Source: Blastococcus saxobsidens
GTDB taxonomy: Bacteria > Actinomycetota > Actinomycetes > Mycobacteriales > Geodermatophilaceae
Assembly: GCF_002938435.1 (NCBI RefSeq)
Contig: NZ_POQT01000001.1
Span: forward strand, 186,001-250,000
DNA: 64,000 nucleotides
Direction: 5' to 3'
Below are positions 56,442 to 64,000 of the stretch, piece by piece. Both the position numbers and the translations under genes were made by a program. The first letter of the stretch is position 1; each line of letters starts with the position of its first letter. The notes under the pieces are model-generated. The model was not told the origin of the DNA, made no database searches, and saw only the letters and a list, made by a program, of their open reading frames with translations.

Positions 56442-57563
56442 TCAGAGCCAGCCGTTGCGCTTGAAGCCGCGGTACAGCAGCACGATGGCGGTGAGGATGA
56501 CCAGCAGCACCGCCGGGTACCCCCACCTCTCGTCCAGCTCAGGCATGTACTCGAAGTTCATGCCGTAGATCCCGGCGATGGCCGTGGGGACGGCGATGAT
56601 GCCGGCGTAGGCGGAGATCTTGCGCATGTCCTCGTTGTCGGCCATCTGCGTGCGGGCCAGGGAGGCCTGCAGGATCGAGGTGAGCAGCTCGTCGAGCCCG
56701 GACACCTGGTCGCGCACCCGGATGGCGTGGTCGAAGACGTCCCGGAAGTAGGAGCGCATGGCCTCGGGGACGACGTCGACGGGCCGCTCGGCCAGCTTCT
56801 GCAGCGGCACCTCGAGCGGGGACACCGCCCGCCGCAGCGACATCAGCTCGCGCTTCAGCTGGTACAGCCGGCCGACGTCGTCCGTGCGCTCGGGGCTGAA
56901 CACCGACGCCTCGAGCTCCTCGACGTCCTCCTCGACCGCGCCGGCGACCTCGACGAAGGTGTCCACCACCAGGTCGGCGACGGCGTAGAGCACCGCGGCC
57001 GACCCGAGGCACAGCAGGTCCCGCTGCTCCTCCAGCCGGTGCCGCAGGTCGGCCAGGCCGCTGTGCTCCCCGTGCCGGACGGTGATGACGTACCGCTCGG
57101 CCAGGAAGACCATCACCTCGCCGGTGTCCACGACCTCGCTGGTCGCGGTCAGCTCCTCGTGCTCGATGTAGGTGGCCGTCTTCAGCACCATGAACAGGGC
57201 GTCGTCGTACCGCTCGAGCTTGGGCCGCTGGTGGGCGTACACGGCGTCCTCGACGGCGAGGGGGTGCAGGTCGTACTCCTCGGCGATGGTGCCGAGCTCC
57301 TCCCCGGTGGGGGCGTACAGCCCCAGCCAGACGAAGCCACCGCGCTCCTCGGCCACCCGCAGCGCGTCCTCGGGCCGCACCGGCTCCTGGCGCCGGCCGT
57401 CGACGTAGACCGCGCAATCGACGACGGCGGCGGTGCCGTCGGGCCGGCTGGAGGTGCGGCGCGGACGTCCCGCCGGCCGGGGCCGCAGGGTCGCCCGTGC
57501 GCCCGGTGGTGTCTCCGACGGGAGTTCCAGCGGCGCGACGGGGGGCGTCTCACCGGTGCTCAT
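56442..57563 (-). CDS. corA: CorA-family magnesium/cobalt transporter
   Basis: Pentameric divalent cation channel, 373 residues. The first 45 are a Pro/Arg-rich extension. The cytoplasmic funnel (about 50-305) includes VWLGLYAPTGEELGTIAEEY, LHPLAVEDAVYAHQRPKLER and the long helix HAIRVRDQVSGLDELLTSIL. TM1 ends in the signature YGMNFEYMPEL, followed by TM2 YPAVLLVILTAIVLLYRGF and a basic tail. ATG 57563 has GAGGAGG upstream. Confidence 0.95.
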   Translation of the reverse strand: MSTGETPPVAPLELPSETPPGARATLRPRPAGRPRRTSSRPDGTAAVVDCAVYVDGRRQEPVRPEDALRVAEERGGFVWLGLYAPTGEELGTIAEEYDLHPLAVEDAVYAHQRPKLERYDDALFMVLKTATYIEHEELTATSEVVDTGEVMVFLAERYVITVRHGEHSGLADLRHRLEEQRDLLCLGSAAVLYAVADLVVDTFVEVAGAVEEDVEELEASVFSPERTDDVGRLYQLKRELMSLRRAVSPLEVPLQKLAERPVDVVPEAMRSYFRDVFDHAIRVRDQVSGLDELLTSILQASLARTQMADNEDMRKISAYAGIIAVPTAIAGIYGMNFEYMPELDERWGYPAVLLVILTAIVLLYRGFKRNGWL

Positions 57564-57661
57564 CTCGGTACCTCCTCGGAGCCTGGGCGGATAGCAGCGT
57601 AGGCGCGCGACCCCTCCCCACCACGTGCCGACGTGCGCCGCACGGCCGGCGCCGGCGGAGA

Positions 57662-57681
57662 CCTCACCCCACGGGGTGAGG
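57662..57681. other. Short perfect hairpin in the corA/membrane-protein divergent region
   Basis: CCTCACCC-CACG-GGGTGAGG is an 8-bp perfect stem about 100 bases upstream of both divergent starts. It could be an operator or an RNA element; nothing else in the 200-base gap is recognisable apart from the AAGGAG ribosome-binding site of the next gene. Confidence 0.4.
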
Positions 57682-57763
57682 GACCGACGCGCGGCACTCC
57701 AGCCGGAGGTGGGCGACGCCGTCCTTCCCGGGGACAGCGTCCACCGGTCAAGGAGCTCAGCAC

Positions 57764-58444
57764 GTGGCGACCAGCGTCCTCGACGTCCGCGACACCATCG
57801 CCCCGCCGCACGTCCGCGTGCCGCGGGTCGGCGATGCGCCGGGTGCGACGGAGGCCGTCGCCCGCCTGCGCTGGGTGCCGCTGAACGCGCTCGCGGCCGG
57901 TCTGCTGGCCGTGCTGCAGGCGGTCGGCCTGCTCGCCGTCGGCCTGACGCAGATCGACGGCGTCCTCTCCGCAGCGGTCCGCCCGCCCGGCCTGGTGGTC
58001 GTCGGCGGTCTGGTGGCGCTGGCCGGCTGGATCGTGCTCTCCGCCGGTGGGGGCGCCGCGCTGATCGACGGCGCCAGCCGCCGCCTGGTGGTGCGCACGT
58101 CCGCGGTCGAGCTGGCCGTCGTCGCGCTCGCCGGGGCGGCCGCGGTCGTCGTCCCCGTCCCGGGGGCGCTGACCGCCGGGCTGCCGCTGCCGCTGGTCTT
58201 CGCCGTCGCCGTCTCGCTGCCGGTCACCAAGCTGCTGCTCGCCGACTCCGCGTCAGCGCGGCGCTGGGTGGCCCAGGGCCCGCGGGTCCGCGTCCGCCAG
58301 GGTCCGGACCCCGTCGCTGGGCACCGGGTGCTGTGCACGCTCACCCTGGGCGTCATCGCGCTCGGCCTGAGCGGGCTGGCCCTGCTCACCCCGGTCCCGA
58401 ACCCCGTGGACGCGCCCGCGTCCAGCGTCGTCTATCACCCCTGA
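57764..58444 (+). CDS. Hypothetical membrane protein
   Basis: 226 residues with about five predicted membrane segments (NALAAGLLAVLQAVGLLAVG, GLVVVGGLVALAGWIVLSAG, AVELAVVALAGAAAVVVPVP, LTAGLPLPLVFAVAVSLPV, HRVLCTLTLGVIALGLSGLALL) and a soluble N-terminus of about 35 residues. I do not recognise the family. GTG 57764 has AAGGAG 8 bases upstream. Position between corA and metG in the conserved region gives no function. Confidence 0.75.
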   Translation: MATSVLDVRDTIAPPHVRVPRVGDAPGATEAVARLRWVPLNALAAGLLAVLQAVGLLAVGLTQIDGVLSAAVRPPGLVVVGGLVALAGWIVLSAGGGAALIDGASRRLVVRTSAVELAVVALAGAAAVVVPVPGALTAGLPLPLVFAVAVSLPVTKLLLADSASARRWVAQGPRVRVRQGPDPVAGHRVLCTLTLGVIALGLSGLALLTPVPNPVDAPASSVVYHP

Positions 58445-58492
58445 TCGAGCGCCCCACCCGCCCGCGCGGGCGACCCCGAGGAGCAGGCCGCC

Positions 58493-58498
58493 TAGGCT
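58493..58498 (+). promoter_or_regulatory. -10 hexamer TAGGCT, leaderless metG promoter
   Basis: TAGGCT ends 6 bases before GTG 58505, with no Shine-Dalgarno sequence between; the same element as at galU and nei. Confidence 0.6.
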
Positions 58499-58504
58499 TC
58501 CCCC

Positions 58505-60304
58505 GTGAGTGATCGGCACATCCTGACCGCAGTCGCCTGGCCCTACGCGAACGGGCCGCGGCACATCGGCCACGTCTCGGGCTTCGGCGTCCCCTCCGAC
58601 GTCTTCAGCCGCTACCACCGGATGGCCGGTGACCGGGTGCTGATGGTCAGCGGGACCGACGAGCACGGCACCCCGATCACGGTCGCCGCCGACGCCGAGG
58701 GCATCACGCCCCGGCAGATCGCCGACCGCAACAACCGGATCATCGTGGGCGACCTGCAGTCGCTCGGGCTGAGCTACGACCTGTTCACCCGGACGACGAC
58801 GGCCAACCACGCCGCCGTCAGCCAGGAAATCTTCCTGGGCCTGCTGAAGAACGGTTACGTCTTCCCGAAGACGACGCTCGGCGCGATCAGCCCGTCGACC
58901 GGCCGCACGCTGCCCGACCGCTACATCGAGGGCACCTGCCCGATCTGCGGGTACGACGGCGCCCGCGGCGACCAGTGCGACAACTGCGGCAACCAGCTCG
59001 ACCCCATCGACCTGATCAACCCGGTGAGCAAGATCAACGGCGAGACGCCGAAGTTCGTCGAGGAGGAGCACTACTTCCTCGACCTGCCGGCCTTCACCCG
59101 GGCGCTGGGCGACTGGCTGGCCACCCGCAAGAGCTGGCGCCCGAACGTCCTCAACTTCAGCGTCAACCTGCTGGAGGACCTCAAGCCGCGCAGCTACACC
59201 CGCGACATCGACTGGGGTGTGCCGGTGCCGCTGGACGGCTGGCGCGACCGGCCGGACAAGCGCATCTACGTCTGGTTCGACGCCGTCGTCGGCTACCTCT
59301 CGGCGTCGATCGAGTGGGCCCGCCGGTCCGGTGACCCGGACGCCTGGCGCCAGTGGTGGCAGACGCCGGAGTCCGACGCCTACTACTTCATGGGCAAGGA
59401 CAACATCGTCTTCCACTCCGAGATCTGGCCGGCCCAGCTCCTCGGCTACAACGGCGAGGGTGACAAGGGCGGCGCGGCGGGCTCCCTCGGGCGGCTGAAC
59501 CTGCCCACCGAGGTGGTCTCCAGCGAGTTCCTGACCATGGAGGGCCGCAAGTTCTCCAGCAGCCGCCAGATCGTCATCTACGTCCGGGACTTCCTCGCCC
59601 GCTACGACGCGGACGCGCTGCGGTACTTCATCGCCGTCGCCGGGCCGGAGAACCAGGACACCGACTTCACCTGGTCGGAGTTCCGCCGCCGCAACAACGA
59701 CGAGCTGGTGGCCGGCTGGGGCAACCTGGTCAACCGCAGCGTCTCGATGGCGGCCAAGAACGTCGGCGCCGTACCGACGCCGGGGGAGCTCACCGACGAC
59801 GACCGGACCCTGCTGGCGACGACGTCCGGCGCGTTCGGCCCCATCGGCGACCTGCTGTCCCGGAACCGGCAGAAGGCCGCGATCGGCGAGGCCATGCGGG
59901 TGGTCGGCGAGGCGAACAAGTACCTGTCGGACCAGGCGCCGTGGAAGCTCAAGGAGGACCCGGCCCGCCGGGACACCGTGCTGCACACCGCGCTGCAGGC
60001 GATCAAGGACTGCAACGCCCTGCTCACCCCCTTCCTCCCGCACTCCGCGCAGCAGGTGCACGAGCTGCTCGGCGGCACCGGGACCTGGTCGGTGGCGCCG
60101 CGGATCGACGAGGTCACCGACCTGGACGACGGCTCGCCGTACCCGATCATCACCGGCGACTACGAGCAGGGGCAGGCCGTCTGGGCCTCCACGCCGCTGG
60201 CCGCGCCGGGGACGCCGCTCGCGCCCCCGAAGCCGATCTTCACCAAGCTCGACGAGTCGGTCGTCGCCGACGAGATCCGGCGCCTGGAGGACGACGGCGC
60301 ATGA
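58505..60304 (+). CDS. metG: Methionyl-tRNA synthetase
   Basis: Charges tRNA-Met. 599 residues, class I. The HIGH motif is in [12 protein letters not shown] (about residues 17-28), GTDEHGTPI is the acceptor side, and the connective-peptide zinc Cys are in [18 protein letters not shown]. The tRNA-site [14 protein letters not shown] and the KMSKS equivalent RKFSSSRQI follow, then the anticodon domain ([20 protein letters not shown]). The C-terminal dimerisation domain is absent, as in related actinobacteria. Its stop overlaps tatD (ATGA). Leaderless GTG start. Confidence 0.97.
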   Translation: MSDRHILTAVAWPYANGPRHIGHVSGFGVPSDVFSRYHRMAGDRVLMVSGTDEHGTPITVAADAEGITPRQIADRNNRIIVGDLQSLGLSYDLFTRTTTANHAAVSQEIFLGLLKNGYVFPKTTLGAISPSTGRTLPDRYIEGTCPICGYDGARGDQCDNCGNQLDPIDLINPVSKINGETPKFVEEEHYFLDLPAFTRALGDWLATRKSWRPNVLNFSVNLLEDLKPRSYTRDIDWGVPVPLDGWRDRPDKRIYVWFDAVVGYLSASIEWARRSGDPDAWRQWWQTPESDAYYFMGKDNIVFHSEIWPAQLLGYNGEGDKGGAAGSLGRLNLPTEVVSSEFLTMEGRKFSSSRQIVIYVRDFLARYDADALRYFIAVAGPENQDTDFTWSEFRRRNNDELVAGWGNLVNRSVSMAAKNVGAVPTPGELTDDDRTLLATTSGAFGPIGDLLSRNRQKAAIGEAMRVVGEANKYLSDQAPWKLKEDPARRDTVLHTALQAIKDCNALLTPFLPHSAQQVHELLGGTGTWSVAPRIDEVTDLDDGSPYPIITGDYEQGQAVWASTPLAAPGTPLAPPKPIFTKLDESVVADEIRRLEDDGA

Positions 60305-61194
60305 GCAGGTCGGCTGCTTCCCGGGCCAACCGCCGCGGCGAGCCGCCGCCGTCCCCCGAGCCGCTGCCGGCGCCGGCGCCGGACAGCCACACTCACCTGG
60401 ACATCGTGCTGGGGGAGCGCCCGGCGGACGGCGAGCACGGCGAGTGGGCCGCCGAGGAGGCCGTCGACGCGGAGATCGCCGCCGCCGAGGCGGTCGGCAT
60501 CCCGCGGCTGGTGCAGGTGGGGGTCGACGTCGCCTCCTCCCGGTGGTCGGCCGAGCTGGCCGCCCGGCACCCGAACGTGCTGGCCGCCGTCGCGCTCCAC
60601 CCCAACGAGGCGGGGGAGGGCAGGGCCACCGAGGAGGCGCTGGCCGAGATCGACCGGCTGGCCGCGCTGCCGCGGGTGCGCGCGGTGGGGGAGACGGGGC
60701 TCGACCGCTACCGCACCGGCCCCGAGGGCTGGGCGGCGCAGGAGCAGTCCTTCCGGGCGCACATCCGCATCGCCAAGCGGCACGGCGTCGCGCTGGTCAT
60801 CCACGACCGGGACGCCCACGAGGAGATCTTCCGCGTGCTGGAGGACGAGGGCGCCCCGGAGCGCACGGTCTTCCACTGCTTCTCCGGGGACCCGGTCTTC
60901 GCCAAGGCCTGCGTCGAGCGCGGGTACGTGCTCTCCTTCGCCGGCACGCTGACCTTCGGCAACGCGGGTTACCTGCGGGAGGCCGCGGTCATCACCCCCG
61001 TCGGCCAGCTGCTGGTCGAGACCGACTCGCCCTTCCTCACCCCGGTCCCGCACCGTGGTCGCCCCAACGCCTCGCGGCTGGTCCCGCACACGGTCCGTGC
61101 GCTGGCCGAGGTCACCGGGGTCGAGCTGACCGAGCTGTGCCACGCGCTCACCGCCACTGCGGAGCGCGTCTTCGGCTCGTGGCACGAGAAATAG
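60301..61194 (+). CDS. tatD: TatD-family metal-dependent hydrolase/DNase
   Basis: TIM-barrel nuclease of the TatD/YcfH type, 297 residues. Metal ligands in [43 protein letters not shown] and [17 protein letters not shown] are present; the motif order is normal. The first 25 residues are a Pro/Arg-rich extension. Coupled to metG by a 4-base overlap, as in the M. tuberculosis metS-tatD pair. Its physiological role (DNA repair or RNA processing) is unsettled. Confidence 0.94.
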   Translation: MSRSAASRANRRGEPPPSPEPLPAPAPDSHTHLDIVLGERPADGEHGEWAAEEAVDAEIAAAEAVGIPRLVQVGVDVASSRWSAELAARHPNVLAAVALHPNEAGEGRATEEALAEIDRLAALPRVRAVGETGLDRYRTGPEGWAAQEQSFRAHIRIAKRHGVALVIHDRDAHEEIFRVLEDEGAPERTVFHCFSGDPVFAKACVERGYVLSFAGTLTFGNAGYLREAAVITPVGQLLVETDSPFLTPVPHRGRPNASRLVPHTVRALAEVTGVELTELCHALTATAERVFGSWHEK

Positions 61195-61262
61195 GTCGGG
61201 CTCAACGGAAATAGCGGTGGGCACGTGGCCGCCGGGTCGTCCGGAGGACGACAATCAACACC

Positions 61263-62102
61263 GTGGGTCGCCTCATCGCCGTCGTCCTCTTCGTCGCACT
61301 CCTCGTGCCGGGGGTGCTGCTGGCCCGTGCCTGGGGCCTGGCGTCCGGGCAGCGGGCCGTCGCCTCGGGCGCCGTGGAACTGGCCGAGCCGACCCCGGAG
61401 GGCGTCACCGTCCTGCGGCGGCAGGCCGCGCACGGACGGCGCCTGCGACTCCTCGGCCTGGTGCTCGGGGTCGCCGGCATCCTGGTCAGCGTGGTGCTCC
61501 TGGCGGAGGCCTCGGTCTTCCTGTGGGTGCCGATCCTGGTCGTGGGGCTCCTGGCCGGCGTGCTGCTGGCCGAGGCGACCCGCCCCCGCCCTCGGTGGGC
61601 CCTCAGTGCGCCACCCCGCCGTCCGCGGCTCCGCGAGCTCGTCTCCGGCTGGCTGGTCTGGACGATGCGCGCGGTCGTGCTCGCCGAGCTGGCCATGACC
61701 GCGGTCATGTGGCGCGACGGCGATCTGGGCGGACCAGTGGTCTGGGCGGTGGCCGGCGTGCCGCTGGTGGCCTGGCTGACGGCGGAGGTGGCCCTGCTGC
61801 GGGTGCTGGTGCGACCGCTGCCGGCGGAGGGGGCGGACGTCCCGGTGGACGAGGCCCTGCGCACCTGGACGGCGCACCTGGTCACCGCCGCCGCCAGCGT
61901 GACGGCGCTCCTGCCGTTCGGCACCCTGCTGCTCCGCGCCGGTCTCGAGCTCGGGGACCAGGTGACCCAGAGCTTCGACGTGCTGCCCGTGGGCCTGGTG
62001 GCCGGTGGCTTCTCGGCGCTGGCCGCCGGGCTGGCCGTGGGCGTCTTCCTGCTGGGCTGGCTGCGGCCGGTCCGGTCCACGGCTCCGGCGCTGGCGAACT
62101 GA
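61263..62102 (+). CDS. Hypothetical polytopic membrane protein
   Basis: 279 residues with about seven hydrophobic segments: LIAVVLFVALLVPGVLLARA at the N-terminus, LGLVLGVAGILVSVVLLAEA, FLWVPILVVGLLAGVLLAEA, WTMRAVVLAELAMTAVMW, VVWAVAGVPLVAWLTAEVAL, LVTAAASVTALLPFGTLLL and GGFSALAAGLAVGVFLLGWL. No family recognised. GACAAT ends 7 bases before GTG 61263 (possible leaderless). Lies between tatD and rpfB; no evidence links it to resuscitation. Confidence 0.75.
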   Translation: MGRLIAVVLFVALLVPGVLLARAWGLASGQRAVASGAVELAEPTPEGVTVLRRQAAHGRRLRLLGLVLGVAGILVSVVLLAEASVFLWVPILVVGLLAGVLLAEATRPRPRWALSAPPRRPRLRELVSGWLVWTMRAVVLAELAMTAVMWRDGDLGGPVVWAVAGVPLVAWLTAEVALLRVLVRPLPAEGADVPVDEALRTWTAHLVTAAASVTALLPFGTLLLRAGLELGDQVTQSFDVLPVGLVAGGFSALAAGLAVGVFLLGWLRPVRSTAPALAN

Positions 62103-62455
62103 CCCGGCGGGGCGCTCCTGCCCCGATCAGCGCATCCCACGCCGTGGGCTTGCTCACGCCGCTACGGGCGTCGAAATGCTCGCAACTCCCGCCCCACCCG
62201 GCACGGCGGTAACACAGCGCATCGGCGCGCCCACACGGTGCATTTACCGAGCTCTGCTTCACTCCTTGTGCACCAAAGCCATGCGCAGTGTGTTCGTTAT
62301 CGTGTCGTGATCGACAGCCGGGGTGGAGGACGACCCGGGTGGCGCTCGCCGGAGCCTGGCTCCGGTCGGCTGCCGCTCGAGCCGGTATCCGCGACCGGGC
62401 CGCTCCGGCGGTCTGGGTGCCCTCCTGCCCGGAACCCGGACCCCCTGGAAGTGCC
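62103..62455 (+). other. Long leader/promoter region upstream of rpfB
   Basis: 353 bases with no credible gene; open frames reading into rpfB lack similarity before GTG 62456. A less GC-rich patch (62225-62310) is the likely promoter, with TATCGT-like -10 near 62297. A CCGGAG-CCTGG-CTCCGG hairpin lies near 62350. A single GGTAAC half-site (62218-62223) recalls MtrA sites. I could not identify a known riboswitch. Confidence 0.5.
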
Positions 62456-63547
62456 GTGCGCCGCTCCCTGCAGTTCAGCCTCTTCGCCCTCGTGCTCCTC
62501 GGACTCGTGGGCGGGACGCTCGCCTTCTTCATCGCCCAGAAGTCCGTGACGATCACCGTCGACGGGCAGACCCGCAGCGTCGGCACCTACGCCGACACCG
62601 TGGGTGAGGTGCTGGAGGACGAGGGGCTGGCCCTGGCCGCCCACGACGTGGTCCTCCCGTCGCCCGACGCGGCGGTCGGTGACGGCGACGCCGTGGTCCT
62701 CAACCGGGCCCGCCCGCTGGAGCTCACGGTCGACGGCGTCTCGCGCGAGGTGTACGTGACCGCGCTGTCGGTCGAGGAGGCGCTGGACCAGCTCGGGATG
62801 CGCGCCGACGGCCTGGTGCTGTCGGCCAGCCGCGGCGAGCGCCTGCCGCTCGAGGGCATGGCGCTCACCGTCACGACCCCCAAGGACGTCGTGCTGGTCG
62901 CCGACGGCCAGGAGCGCGTCGTCACCACGACCGCCGCCACGGCCGGGGACCTGCTGGCCGAGCAGGGGATCGCGCTCAGCGGGACCGACCGCACCAGCCT
63001 GCGCCTGGAGCAGGGGCTGCTCAACCGCATGCGCCTGCAGGTCTTCCGCGTGCAGATCTCGGAGATCACCGAGACGAGCGCCGTCCCGTACGGCCGGGTC
63101 GAGACCGAGGACGACGCCGCCTTCCAGGGCGAGAAGAAGGTCACCACCAAGGGCGTGGACGGCGAGCAGCGGACCACCTTCCGCGTGACCGTCGTCGACG
63201 GCCAGGAGACCGGTCGCGAGACGCTGTCGACGACCGTCACCCGCGAGCCGGTCGACGAGCAGGTCACCGTGGGCACCAAGGCCCGCCCGGCCAACAAGCC
63301 GGCCGCCGACGGGCTCAACTGGGCCGCGCTGGCCAACTGCGAGTCCGGCGGACGGCCGAACGCGGTCAGCTCGACCGGCAAGTACCGGGGCATGTACCAG
63401 TTCTCCACGAGCACCTGGGCCTCCGTCGGCGGCACCGGTGACCCGGCCGCGGCCTCAGCGGACGAGCAGACGTACCGTGCGCAGCAGCTGTACGACCGCT
63501 CCGGCGCCGGGCAGTGGCCGCACTGCGGGTCCCGCCTGTTCAACTGA
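62456..63547 (+). CDS. rpfB: Resuscitation-promoting factor RpfB
   Basis: Secreted or membrane-anchored peptidoglycan hydrolase that promotes growth from dormancy. 363 residues. N-terminal membrane helix [20 protein letters not shown]; three DUF348 ubiquitin-like repeats (about 30-190: [60 protein letters not shown]); G5 domain (about 190-275: [19 protein letters not shown]); and the Rpf catalytic domain from [13 protein letters not shown] with the Glu, [17 protein letters not shown] and GQWPHCG. GTG 62456 follows GGAAG. Syntenic with Rv1009. Confidence 0.96.
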   Translation: MRRSLQFSLFALVLLGLVGGTLAFFIAQKSVTITVDGQTRSVGTYADTVGEVLEDEGLALAAHDVVLPSPDAAVGDGDAVVLNRARPLELTVDGVSREVYVTALSVEEALDQLGMRADGLVLSASRGERLPLEGMALTVTTPKDVVLVADGQERVVTTTAATAGDLLAEQGIALSGTDRTSLRLEQGLLNRMRLQVFRVQISEITETSAVPYGRVETEDDAAFQGEKKVTTKGVDGEQRTTFRVTVVDGQETGRETLSTTVTREPVDEQVTVGTKARPANKPAADGLNWAALANCESGGRPNAVSSTGKYRGMYQFSTSTWASVGGTGDPAAASADEQTYRAQQLYDRSGAGQWPHCGSRLFN

Positions 63548-63557
63548 TCGGATCCCC

Positions 63558-64000
63558 CTGAGCACGACACCCGAGCAGGCCGACGGGCTGCTGGGCCCCG
63601 CCGCCATCCGCGAGCTGGCCCAGCAGCTCGATCTGCGTCCCACCAAGACCCTCGGGCAGAACTTCCTGCACGACGCCAATACGATCCGGCGGATCGTGCG
63701 CACCGCCGAACTGCGCCCCGAGGACATCGTCCTGGAGATCGGGCCCGGTCTCGGGTCCCTCACCCTCGGCCTGCTGCCGGCCGCCGCCCGGGTGATCGCG
63801 GTGGAGATCGATCCCCGGCTCGCCGCACTCCTGCCGACGACGGTCGCCGCCCGCCGGCCCGATCTCGCCGACCGGCTCACCGTCGTGGAGGCCGACGCGC
63901 TGCGGATCACCGAGCTGCCCGGCCCGCCGCCGACGGCGCTGGTGGCCAACCTGCCCTACAACATCGCAGTGCCCGTGCTGCTGAACATGCTCGAGCTGCT
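63558..64000 (+). CDS. rsmA: 16S rRNA (adenine1518/1519-N6)-dimethyltransferase, truncated by window edge
   Basis: KsgA/RsmA dimethylates two adenines near the 3' end of 16S rRNA. Only the first part is in the window. [20 protein letters not shown] is the conserved opening, the SAM motif is [11 protein letters not shown], then [14 protein letters not shown] and the motif IV NLPYNIA. In frame no ATG, GTG or TTG lies between the rpfB stop and this region; CTG 63558, 10 bases after the stop, is the nearest start candidate. A GTG at 63477 would overlap rpfB by 71 bases. Same order as Rv1009-Rv1010. Confidence 0.93.
   Translation, partial: MSTTPEQADGLLGPAAIRELAQQLDLRPTKTLGQNFLHDANTIRRIVRTAELRPEDIVLEIGPGLGSLTLGLLPAAARVIAVEIDPRLAALLPTTVAARRPDLADRLTVVEADALRITELPGPPPTALVANLPYNIAVPVLLNMLEL

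Noticed and set aside
55909-56568. Plus-strand open frame within the DUF559 gene region
   Set aside because: Overlaps the AbiEi/DUF559 gene and the palindrome; no similarity and no ribosome-binding site.
62218-62223. MtrA binding site upstream of rpfB
   Set aside because: Only a single GTAAC half-site is present, and the second direct repeat needed for MtrA is missing.
62305-62455. c-di-AMP (ydaO) riboswitch upstream of rpfB
   Set aside because: Some fragments (GGGGTGGA, CCCGGAACCCGG) recall the motif, but the diagnostic GGGGTGAATC and CAGCTAACC blocks are absent.

Overview
The window is one contiguous stretch of a very high-GC actinobacterial chromosome. Protein motifs, gene order and the absence of mycobacterial or streptomycete hallmarks point to a Geodermatophilaceae-like organism (Blastococcus, Geodermatophilus or Modestobacter type); this is an inference from sequence character, not from a search. 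GTG starts, 4-base ATGA/GTGA overlaps and -10 hexamers placed 6-7 bases before the start codon (probable leaderless mRNAs) recur throughout. About 62 protein genes, two tRNAs (Arg-CCU and Ala-CGC), several hairpins and two families of dispersed palindromes were found. There is no CRISPR array, transposase, prophage or rRNA operon. 

Layout. 1-5.4 kb: truncated aldo/keto reductase, thioesterase, a TetR-regulated ABC exporter operon with an upstream repeat operator, an FAD oxidoreductase and a TrmH-type methyltransferase. 5.4-10.5 kb: stress protein, a heterodimeric ABC exporter pair and sepH. 10.8-17 kb: S9 peptidase translationally coupled to a circularly permuted ATP-grasp protein, and a large hybrid histidine kinase. 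17-21.6 kb: serC, citrate synthase, pdxH and an MFS transporter. 21.6-25.6 kb: udgX, a NatAB-like ABC pair and an F420-type oxidoreductase. 25.7-34.5 kb: TPR protein, ppc, inositol-phosphatase-like protein, FprA-like reductase, ABM protein, secreted protein, nei and a small GNAT. 34.6-43.7 kb: tRNA-Arg, two CNNM/CBS membrane proteins, GlsB-like protein, an atypical LuxR regulator, a sirtuin, a pyrimidine-dimer-glycosylase-like protein, hotdog and VOC proteins, YbaK, mscL and a SAF/CpaB-like protein. 43.7-48.4 kb: fmdB-like gene behind a CIRCE-like operator, then a carrier/CoA-transferase/carboxyltransferase operon. 48.4-52.7 kb: galU-glp-rimJ-glpR (sepX) cell-division cluster and tRNA-Ala. 52.8-64 kb: pmt, rsmI, an interrupting AbiEi/DUF559 gene between two palindromes, corA, metG, tatD, rpfB and rsmA, in the same relative order as the Mycobacterium tuberculosis pmt-rsmI-metS-tatD-rpfB-ksgA region. 

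Most notable are (i) two dispersed hairpin families whose stems vary with compensatory changes, one copy forming the MscL tail and one apparently replacing another protein's C-terminus; (ii) a MatC-like carrier, CaiB/BaiF CoA-transferase and fused AccD/AccA-type carboxyltransferase in one operon, suggesting a dicarboxylate uptake, CoA-activation and decarboxylation route; (iii) a near-CIRCE (HrcA) operator in front of an FmdB zinc-ribbon gene; and (iv) the SepH and Glp/GlpR division factors.
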